The translations under genes and the position numbers were made by a program. A stretch of DNA of 6,983 nucleotides from an uncultured Prevotellaceae bacterium (GTDB lineage Bacteria > Bacteroidota > Bacteroidia > Bacteroidales > Bacteroidaceae): positions 1 through 6,983 of the forward strand of contig CAMJIA010000072.1 of assembly GCA_946405695.1 (NCBI GenBank), read 5' to 3'. The notes beneath the pieces were generated by a model. It worked only from the letters and a program-made list of their open reading frames with translations, made no database searches and was not told where the DNA came from. Positions 1 to 5,654 of this stretch are shown here, piece by piece (the first letter of the stretch is position 1; each line of letters begins with the position of its first letter).

Positions 1-57
1 CTCTGACACCGTGTCCCCATTGCTGGTAGCACTTGGCTGTGCAGATGCCAGATTTCG
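1..57. other. unassigned flank downstream of tRNA-Glu
   Basis: No gene can be supported in these 57 bases. A short palindrome GACACCGTGTC occupies 4-14 (5-bp arms, 1-nt centre). One plus-strand frame is open until a TAG inside the tRNA, and three minus-strand frames are open to the edge, but the stretch is too short to judge. No tRNA terminator with a T-run is visible. Confidence 0.5.
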
Positions 58-129
58 TAGTCCCTAGGAGAGTCGAACTCCTCTTTAGAGAATGAAAATC
101 TCTCGTCCTAACCGATAGACGAAGGGACC
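58..129 (-). tRNA. tRNA-Glu, anticodon UUC
   Basis: Reading the minus strand from 129 down to 58 gives a complete 72-nt cloverleaf. The acceptor stem is GGTCCCT paired with AGGGACT (first pair a G-U wobble), followed by discriminator A. The D arm contains the GGTTAGGAC segment typical of Glu tRNAs. The anticodon stem AGAGA/TCTCT encloses the loop TTTTCAT, which sets the anticodon to TTC. The T stem AGGAG/CTCCT encloses the loop TTCGACT. CCA is not encoded: the next bases on the minus strand are CGA, so the 3' CCA must be added after transcription. The gene reads GAA/GAG codons and is transcribed divergently from recO. The identity is firm because all stems pair and the loops have standard length. 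Confidence 0.97.
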
Positions 130-150
130 CCTTTCGCTCAAAAGCGGCTG

Positions 151-182
151 CAAAGGTAGCACATTTTTCTTAAATAGACAAA
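151..182 (-). promoter_or_regulatory. Bacteroidetes-type promoter for tRNA-Glu
   Basis: On the minus strand a TTTG (-33 element, 182-179) is followed after 20 nt by TACCTTTG (158-151). This matches the -7 consensus TAnnTTTG used by the primary Bacteroidetes sigma factor. Transcription would start at about 144-146, giving a leader of roughly 16 nt before the tRNA at 129. Both boxes and the spacing fit the known consensus; the start position is estimated. Confidence 0.75.
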
Positions 183-211
183 TTTTCTTAAAGAAAAATG
201 CAATAATTCCG

Positions 212-229
212 TATTTTTGTGTAATTTTG
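212..229 (+). promoter_or_regulatory. candidate -7 boxes for recO
   Basis: Two octamers on the plus strand match TAnnTTTG: TATTTTTG at 212-219 and TAATTTTG at 222-229. Neither has a convincing TTTG -33 box at the usual 19-20 nt upstream distance; the region is simply A/T-rich. The first would start transcription at about 224-226, about 10 nt before the recO ATG at 235. The second would give an almost leaderless message. Random occurrence in this A/T-rich spacer is possible, so this is a weak call. Confidence 0.35.
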
Positions 230-234
230 GGGCG

Positions 235-963
235 ATGTTAGTGAAAACAAGGGCGATAATACTACATTCTTTCAAGTATGGCGAGTCCAGAATGATTGTG
301 GATATGTTTACCGAAGAAGTTGGTAGACAGTCTTTTATCATCTCCTTACCTAAGACCTCCAAAGGACGAATCAAAAAGCAATATTTCCAACCCATGACAC
401 TGTTGGAAGTGGAGTGTGACGTGCGTCAGAACGTACAACTGCAGAAACTGAAGGATGCCCATCTGTTGACAGCTTACACGTCGATACCGTTTTTACCTGA
501 GAAACTGGCGCTGTCGCTTTTCATCGCTGAATTTCTGTACCACGCCCTACGTTCTGAGCAGCAGGACAAGTTGCTCTTCGCCTATGTCTGTGATTCCATG
601 CAGTGGCTCGACACAGTAGAAGTTGGTTTCGCCAACTTCCATCTTACTTTTTTGATGCGTATGAGCCGTTTCTTAGGTTTCTATCCTAACCTTGACGATT
701 ACGTGGATGGTTGCGTGTTCGACTTGCGAACAGCCACTTTCTCATTACAAGTCCCCACTCATCGTGACTTCCTTGACAGCAAAGACTCTCAACTCATTCA
801 TACCCTGATGCGTATGGACTTTCCCACGATGCACCTGTTCCAGTTGTCGCACCATGATCGCAACCGCATCGTTGACGTCCTCCTCCACTACTATCGTCTA
901 CACATCCCACAGTTCCCTGAACTCAAGAGTACAGGGGTGCTACAAGAGTTGTGGGCAGAATAA
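235..963 (+). CDS. recO: DNA repair protein RecO
   Basis: RecO works in the RecFOR pathway, helping RecA displace SSB and annealing single-stranded DNA during gap repair. The product is 242 residues, the usual size. Residues 1 to about 80 form the OB-fold region: the start MLVKTRAIILHSFKYGESR, then basic patches around K40-K49 and the FQPMTLLEVE strand (51-60) typical of the family. The rest is the helical RecO_C domain, ending in a stretch (HYYRLHIPQFPELKS, 218-232) that I recognise from Bacteroidetes RecO. Only three cysteines are present (61, 119, 160), so the Cys4 zinc site seen in some RecO proteins is absent, as in E. coli. I chose ATG 235; an in-frame TTG at 217 would add six residues lying within the candidate promoter boxes. 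The next gene follows after 25 bp. Confidence 0.93.
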   Translation: MLVKTRAIILHSFKYGESRMIVDMFTEEVGRQSFIISLPKTSKGRIKKQYFQPMTLLEVECDVRQNVQLQKLKDAHLLTAYTSIPFLPEKLALSLFIAEFLYHALRSEQQDKLLFAYVCDSMQWLDTVEVGFANFHLTFLMRMSRFLGFYPNLDDYVDGCVFDLRTATFSLQVPTHRDFLDSKDSQLIHTLMRMDFPTMHLFQLSHHDRNRIVDVLLHYYRLHIPQFPELKSTGVLQELWAE

Positions 964-988
964 ATGATATCCCAATACATTTTAGAAT

Positions 989-2302
989 ATGCAAAAGTTT
1001 AATAAAGGATTTCTTTATTTCATCTGTGCCGTGTCGGCGATGGGCGGTTTGCTCTTCGGCTACGACTGGGTGGTGATTGGCGGTGCAAAGCCGTTCTATG
1101 AGTTGTACTTCGGCATTGGTGACTCACCGATGATGCAGGGTGTGGCAATGACCACGGCCCTCGTGGGTTGTCTGATAGGAGCGATGGTGGCTGGTGGCGC
1201 TGCCGACAAGTATGGCCGCAAGCCGCTGCTGATGTTATCGGCAGTGTTGTTCACGGTGTCAGCCATCGCCACCGGACTGTTCAACGACTTCACCTTATTT
1301 AATATAGCGCGCTTCATTGGCGGTGTGGGTATCGGTGTCGCCTCTGCTCTCGCTCCGATGTATATCGCTGAGGTGAGTCCCGCAGAGATTCGCGGACGCA
1401 TGGTCAGTCTGAACCAGATGACCATCGTGCTGGGTATCCTTGCCGCTCAGGTTGTCAATATGTTGCTGGCTCGCGACACCTCGATTGCCGCGGAACAGGC
1501 ATGGAACGTGGAGTGGGGATGGCGCTGGATGTTCTGGGCAGAGACGCTGCCTGCCGCACTGTTCCTTGTGATGAGCTTCTTTATCCCTGAGAGTCCGGTG
1601 TATTTAGAATTGAAGAATGGAAGAATGGAAGAATTGAAATCTGATGACAAGAACTTCAATCTTTCAATTTTTCAACTTTTCAATTCTCCTCGATATAGCA
1701 AGGTGCTACTCTTGGGCCTTGTCATTGCCGTGTTCCAGCAGTGGTGCGGTACTAATGTCATCTTCAACTATGCACAAGAGATTTTTGTCAGTGCGGGCTT
1801 CGATGTAGATGGCATGTTTATCAATATTGTGATTACAGGCATAGCCAACGTGGTGTTTACGTTTGTAGCCCTCTATACCATCGAGAAGTGGGGACGTCGG
1901 ACGCTGATGCTAATGGGCGCTGGCGGTCTAGGACTGATATACCTGATTCTAGGTACTTGCTATTTCTTCGAAGTGAAGGGTGTGCTGATGGTGGTGCTGG
2001 TCGTAACGGCAATCTCAATCTACGCCATGACATTGGCACCAGTAACGTGGACGTTGTTGGCGGAAATTTTCCCCAACCGCATTCGTGGCATTGCGATGGC
2101 GACGTGTACGTTTGCCCTTTGGGTGGGCTGCTGTACACTGACGTTTTCGTTCCCATCAATGAACGCGGCTCTGGGAAGCAGTGGTTCCTTCTGGATTTAC
2201 AGCGCCATCTGCTGTTGTGCCTTTGTATTCCTGTTCCGCAACTGTCCTGAAACGAAGGGAAAGAGTCTTGAAGAACTGGAGAAAGAACTCATTAAGTCGT
2301 AA
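989..2302 (+). CDS. Sugar porter family MFS transporter (XylE/GLUT-like)
   Basis: A 437-residue inner-membrane carrier of the major facilitator sugar porter family (Sugar_tr), with about 12 hydrophobic helices. Family signatures are clear: GGAADKYGRK (69-78, loop 2-3), RFIGGVGIGVASALAPMYIAE (108-128), PAEIRG (131-136), QQWCGTN (250-256), EKWGRRTL (299-306), AEIFPNRIRG (358-367) and the C-terminal PETKGKSLEELE (420-431). By alignment from memory with E. coli XylE, the sugar-contact residues are kept: Q143 (XylE Q168), Q250/Q251 (Q288/Q289), N256 (N294), W354 (W392). D26 and R108 match the XylE D27/R133 pair tied to proton coupling, so H+/monosaccharide symport is likely. The exact sugar is unknown. 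Two oddities: the loop 6-7 motif PESPR reads PESPV, and the loop after it is short and encoded by 8-bp repeats. It is shorter than XylE (491). It starts 25 bp after recO with no clear Shine-Dalgarno, and the DUF5107-TPR gene begins 18 bp downstream. Confidence 0.92.
   Translation: MQKFNKGFLYFICAVSAMGGLLFGYDWVVIGGAKPFYELYFGIGDSPMMQGVAMTTALVGCLIGAMVAGGAADKYGRKPLLMLSAVLFTVSAIATGLFNDFTLFNIARFIGGVGIGVASALAPMYIAEVSPAEIRGRMVSLNQMTIVLGILAAQVVNMLLARDTSIAAEQAWNVEWGWRWMFWAETLPAALFLVMSFFIPESPVYLELKNGRMEELKSDDKNFNLSIFQLFNSPRYSKVLLLGLVIAVFQQWCGTNVIFNYAQEIFVSAGFDVDGMFINIVITGIANVVFTFVALYTIEKWGRRTLMLMGAGGLGLIYLILGTCYFFEVKGVLMVVLVVTAISIYAMTLAPVTWTLLAEIFPNRIRGIAMATCTFALWVGCCTLTFSFPSMNAALGSSGSFWIYSAICCCAFVFLFRNCPETKGKSLEELEKELIKS
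1607..1685 (+). repeat. 79-bp inverted repeat of two 8-bp tandem arrays, inside the porter gene
   Basis: The left arm (1608-1639) is four tandem copies of an 8-mer with consensus AATTGAAR or AATGGAAG. The right arm (1654-1685) is four copies of the reverse complement type, TTTCAATT with variants CTTCAATC and TTTCAACT. A 14-nt spacer separates the arms. Paired outermost to innermost, 24 of 32 positions are Watson-Crick and 3 more are G-U, so the RNA could fold into a long hairpin. The array lies in frame and encodes residues 207-233 of the transporter, its central cytoplasmic loop. The left arm gives a charged segment (ELKNGRMEELK) and the right arm a hydrophobic/polar one (NFNLSIFQLFNS). Not a CRISPR: units are 8 bp with no spacers between copies. 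Confidence 0.85.
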
Positions 2303-2320
2303 TAACGAAACAACGATAAT

Positions 2321-5300
2321 ATGTCAGTAAAAGCTTGGAGAGAACTGGTAACTATCCCAACCTATGAGGTGGGAAAACCAGAGAAGAACCCGATGTTCCT
2401 GGAAAAGAGAGTATATCAGGGTAGTAGTGGTGTGGTTTATCCTTATCCCGTCATCGAGACGATGAGCGACGAGAAGGTGGACAAGGACTATCTGGCCATC
2501 TGGATTGAGAACGAGTACATCAAGGTGATGGTACTGCCAGAGCTGGGCGGTCGCATACAGATGGCTTACGACAAGATTGCCAAGCGCCACTTTGTCTATT
2601 ACAACCACGTCATCAAGCCTGCCCTGGTAGGACTCGCAGGACCTTGGATTTCTGGTGGTATCGAGTTCAACTGGCCACAACACCACCGTCCTACCACCTT
2701 CATGCCTGTTGACACTTGCATCGAGGAGAATGCCGACGGCTCAGTCAGCGTATGGGTGAGCGAGATGGAAAAGATGTTCCATCAGAAGGGTATGGCAGGC
2801 TTCACCTTACGTCCCGGTTGTGCCTACTTGGAAATCAAGGGTCGCGTGTACAACCGTACCGACATTCCACAGACCTTCCTATGGTGGGCCAATCCTGCAG
2901 TAGAGGTGAACGATGCCTATCAGAGTGTGTTTCCGCCTGACATCAACGCCGTGTTCGATCATGGCAAGCGTGCCGTCTCGTCGTTCCCCATCGCCACGGG
3001 TACCTATTATAAGATGGACTATTCGGCAGGTGTGGACATCTCGAACTACAAGAACATCTTCGTGCCGACCAGTTACATGGGTGTGAACTCTCGCTTCAAC
3101 TTCGAAGGCGGCTACGAGAATGATACTAAGGCAGGTATGCTGCATGTGGCCAGTCACCACTTCTCGCCTGGTAAGAAACAGTGGACGTGGGGTAATGGTG
3201 ACTTTGGACGTGCCTGGGACCGTAACCTGACGGACGAGTCAACCCCAGAGGAGCGTCAGAAGTGGGGCTTCAAGGCAGAGGGATTCCGTCCCTATATCGA
3301 GCTGATGGCTGGTGTCTATACCGAGAACCAGCCTGACTTCACTTGGTTGATGCCTTACGAAGAGAAGATATTCACGCAGTACTTCATGCCGTATCGCGAG
3401 TTGGGCGTAGTGAAGGAGGCATCGAAAGACCTTGTGTTCAACATCGACAGTGTGAAAGACGGTTCTGTCGTCTTCAAAGTCTTTGCCACCTCGAAGCAAG
3501 ACGTACGTATTGTGCTTCGCAAAGACAACGGTGAGGTGCTCTACGACAAACACCACACGTTGAGTCCTGAAGCCGTACTTACAGAGACAGTAGTGTGTCC
3601 GAAAGTTTTGCTTTCGGAACTCACCTTCGAGATTCGTAAGAAGTTCCCGTATGGCGAGCGCGCCCTACTCAGCTGGCATGCCGAGAGCGACGACATTCGT
3701 CCTATCCCCGATAGTGCCGAGGCTGCCTTGTTGCCTGAGCAGATCAAAACCAATGAGCAACTGCTTATCACCGGTCGCCATTTGGAACAGTATCGCCACG
3801 CTACATGGAATCCGCTCGACTATTACGAGGAGGCACTACGTCGCGATCCCAACGACATCCGCTGCCTGAATGCGATGGGACTGTGGTACATCCGCAAGGG
3901 TCGTTTTGCAAAGGCCGAAACATATCTGCACAAGGCATACAAGTTGTCTATCAAACGCAACCCGAACCCCTACGATAGCGAACCGCTTTATAACCTTGCT
4001 CTCGCCCTAAAGTATCAGGGAAAGGTGGACGAAGCCTATGAACTCTTTTGGAAAGCTACATGGAGCAAGGGTTGGGCTGATGCCGGCTACTTCGAGGCCG
4101 CCAAGATCAGCGTGATGCAAGGTCGCTATGAGGATGCTCTCGATGAGATCAACCGCTGTTTGAACAACAATTGGCATAACCATAAGGCACGTGCCCTCAA
4201 GGCGTCCATCCTTCGCTATATGGATAAGAAGGACGAGGCATTGGCACTCATCAAAGAGTCGCTGTCGTTTGACCTCTTCAACTACGGTTGCCGCTATGAG
4301 CAGTATCTTCTTACTAAGGATGCTGCCGTGCTGGTAGAGATGAAGGAGATGCTGCGCAAGTCGGCTCAAAACTACGACGAACTGGCTCTCGACTATGCTG
4401 CCGCAGGTCTCACAGATGAGGCTATTGCCATCTGGGACATCGCCATCGAGGAGGGAGCTACTTCACCTATGACCTATTATTATATGAGCCGTTACGACGA
4501 AGCAGAGCAGGCAGACTCCACCTATTGCTTCCCCAATCGTGCCGAGGATGTCATCGCTTTGGAGGCTGCCAAGGAGAAGAACCCGAAAGGTGCCAAGGCG
4601 CCTTACTATCTTGGCTGTCTCTACTACGCCGCCCGTCAATACGACCTCGCCATCGAGAACTGGGAACTCTCAGCCCGTCTCAATCCTACGTTCCCAACAG
4701 TATGGCGCAACCTCGCTTTGGCTCGATTTAATAAGCAGGACCGTCAGAATGAGGCACTCAAATATATGGAGAATGCCTTCCATCTTGACGAGAACGACGA
4801 GCGTGTGTTCATGGAACTCGACCAGCTATACAAGCGTCTGCATCGTTCACATGCAGAGCGCCTGGCCTTCTACGAGCAGCATGCTGGACTCATTGAGCGT
4901 CGCGACGATCTCGTGCTCGAACATGCCACCCTGCTCAACATGCTGGGTCGCTACGAAGAGGCCAAGGAGATCATCGATAACCGCATCTTCCATCCGTGGG
5001 AGGGTGGCGAAGGCAAGGTGAGTGGACAGTATCAGATGTGTCGCTTAGAGATTGCCAAGCAACTGCTGCAGAAGAATCCCAAGGATGCTCGTGCCAAGCA
5101 ACTCTTGGAGGAGTGCCTCGTATTCCCGCATCATTTGGGCGAAGGCAAATTGTATGGCGCTCAGGACAATGATTTCCTCTACTTCCTCAGACGCTATGAG
5201 GAAGGTACCGTAGGACCTACTGAGCCCGCAGCCGCCATGTACTACAACGATGCCAAGCCTGACAAGATTTTCTATGCCGCTCTCTGCTACCGCAAACTGG

Positions 5301-5593
5301 GTCAGGAGGATAAGGCCCGCTCGCTGTTCAACAAGCTCATCAACTACGGCAAGCAACACATCTTCGACCACATTACGATGGACTTCTTCGCCGTCTCGCT
5401 GCCCGACCTGCTCGTCTGGGAAGGCAATCTCGACGAGATGAATCTCATCCACTGCAAGTACATGCTCGCCCTCGGCTACTATGGCATGGGCGACAAGGAG
5501 AAAGCCTTGAAGTTCCTCGCTGAGGTCGAAGCCCTCGACAACAATCACCTAGGTGCCCGTCAGTTCCGCACACTGATTACTGCCTCTCTCTGA
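2321..5593 (+). CDS. DUF5107 domain protein with long TPR tail
   Basis: A 1090-residue protein with no signal peptide or membrane segment, so probably cytoplasmic. Residues about 20-360 look like DUF5107, a domain of galactose-mutarotase-like beta-sandwich fold. Conserved-looking blocks are PELGGRI (73-79), GGIEFNWPQHHRP (112-124), a Trp-rich strand (FLWWANPAVEVND, 186-198), HHFSPGKKQWTWG (279-291) and YIELMAGVYTENQPDF (325-340). E115, H121, H122 and E327 are candidates for sugar contact or catalysis; that is inference. Residues about 370-450 look like a beta-rich linker. From about 500 to the end are some eleven TPR-like helical pairs, e.g. 514-545, 556-587, 589-618, 760-790, 864-890, 982-1010 and 1046-1075, a protein-binding scaffold. 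Two related glycine motifs, PWEGGEGKVSG (892-902) and PHHLGEGKLYG (936-946), interrupt the tail. The start 18 bp after the sugar porter suggests one operon and a role with the imported sugar. No reaction is known to me for this family; function remains open. Confidence 0.88.
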   Translation: MSVKAWRELVTIPTYEVGKPEKNPMFLEKRVYQGSSGVVYPYPVIETMSDEKVDKDYLAIWIENEYIKVMVLPELGGRIQMAYDKIAKRHFVYYNHVIKPALVGLAGPWISGGIEFNWPQHHRPTTFMPVDTCIEENADGSVSVWVSEMEKMFHQKGMAGFTLRPGCAYLEIKGRVYNRTDIPQTFLWWANPAVEVNDAYQSVFPPDINAVFDHGKRAVSSFPIATGTYYKMDYSAGVDISNYKNIFVPTSYMGVNSRFNFEGGYENDTKAGMLHVASHHFSPGKKQWTWGNGDFGRAWDRNLTDESTPEERQKWGFKAEGFRPYIELMAGVYTENQPDFTWLMPYEEKIFTQYFMPYRELGVVKEASKDLVFNIDSVKDGSVVFKVFATSKQDVRIVLRKDNGEVLYDKHHTLSPEAVLTETVVCPKVLLSELTFEIRKKFPYGERALLSWHAESDDIRPIPDSAEAALLPEQIKTNEQLLITGRHLEQYRHATWNPLDYYEEALRRDPNDIRCLNAMGLWYIRKGRFAKAETYLHKAYKLSIKRNPNPYDSEPLYNLALALKYQGKVDEAYELFWKATWSKGWADAGYFEAAKISVMQGRYEDALDEINRCLNNNWHNHKARALKASILRYMDKKDEALALIKESLSFDLFNYGCRYEQYLLTKDAAVLVEMKEMLRKSAQNYDELALDYAAAGLTDEAIAIWDIAIEEGATSPMTYYYMSRYDEAEQADSTYCFPNRAEDVIALEAAKEKNPKGAKAPYYLGCLYYAARQYDLAIENWELSARLNPTFPTVWRNLALARFNKQDRQNEALKYMENAFHLDENDERVFMELDQLYKRLHRSHAERLAFYEQHAGLIERRDDLVLEHATLLNMLGRYEEAKEIIDNRIFHPWEGGEGKVSGQYQMCRLEIAKQLLQKNPKDARAKQLLEECLVFPHHLGEGKLYGAQDNDFLYFLRRYEEGTVGPTEPAAAMYYNDAKPDKIFYAALCYRKLGQEDKARSLFNKLINYGKQHIFDHITMDFFAVSLPDLLVWEGNLDEMNLIHCKYMLALGYYGMGDKEKALKFLAEVEALDNNHLGARQFRTLITASL

Positions 5594-5602
5594 GGCGGTA
5601 GT
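5576..5602 (+). terminator. hairpin across the stop codon of the DUF5107-TPR gene
   Basis: ATTACTGCCTC (5576-5586) pairs with GAGGCGGTAGT (5592-5602) around a 5-nt loop TCTCT. That gives 11 pairs in the RNA, two of them G-U. The stop codon TGA (5591-5593) lies at the end of the loop and the start of the 3' arm. There is no T-run right after it, so it is not a textbook intrinsic terminator. It could end or stabilise the 3' end of the plus-strand transcript. Confidence 0.45.
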
Positions 5603-5614
5603 CAGCGTGCGACA

Positions 5615-5651
5615 TTCTTGTTGTTAGTTGGTAGTAGTGTTACAACAAGGA
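5615..5651. terminator. inverted repeat between convergent genes
   Basis: TTCTTGTTGT (5615-5624) faces ACAACAAGGA (5642-5651). An 8-bp core pairs perfectly, and the arms extend to 10 pairs with one G-U on the plus-strand RNA; the loop is 17 nt. It fills most of the spacer between the converging DUF5107-TPR and murF genes and ends 4 bp from the murF stop, the place expected for a shared terminator. Neither strand has a strong T-run after the stem and the loop is long, so the role is uncertain. Confidence 0.35.
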
Positions 5652-5654
5652 GGC

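Noticed and set aside
24..57. A tRNA-like string (GCTGGTAGCAC, then a TGGC/GCCA hairpin) on the plus strand
   Set aside because: The loop is 9 nt, there is no T arm or acceptor pairing, and it would run into the real tRNA-Glu; chance resemblance.
217..234. Upstream TTG start for recO
   Set aside because: Would add MCNFGA before MLVKTRAII. RecO normally begins right at the latter, and the extra bases overlap the candidate promoter boxes.
949..983. Possible separate promoter for the porter (TTG at 949-951, TACATTTT at 976-983)
   Set aside because: The -7 box lacks its final G and the spacing is about 24 nt instead of 19-20; too weak to list.
1607..1685. Short regular repeats as a CRISPR array
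   Set aside because: Units are 8 bp, contiguous and in coding frame, with arms in opposite orientation and no unique spacers.
4539..5021. A 160-codon plus-strand frame inside the DUF5107-TPR gene
   Set aside because: Overlaps the main gene in another frame; the product is Ser/Arg/Thr-rich, as expected from out-of-frame reading.
5045..5548. A 167-codon minus-strand frame opposite the TPR tail
   Set aside because: Shadow of the repetitive, Glu/Leu-rich TPR coding strand; no recognisable protein features.
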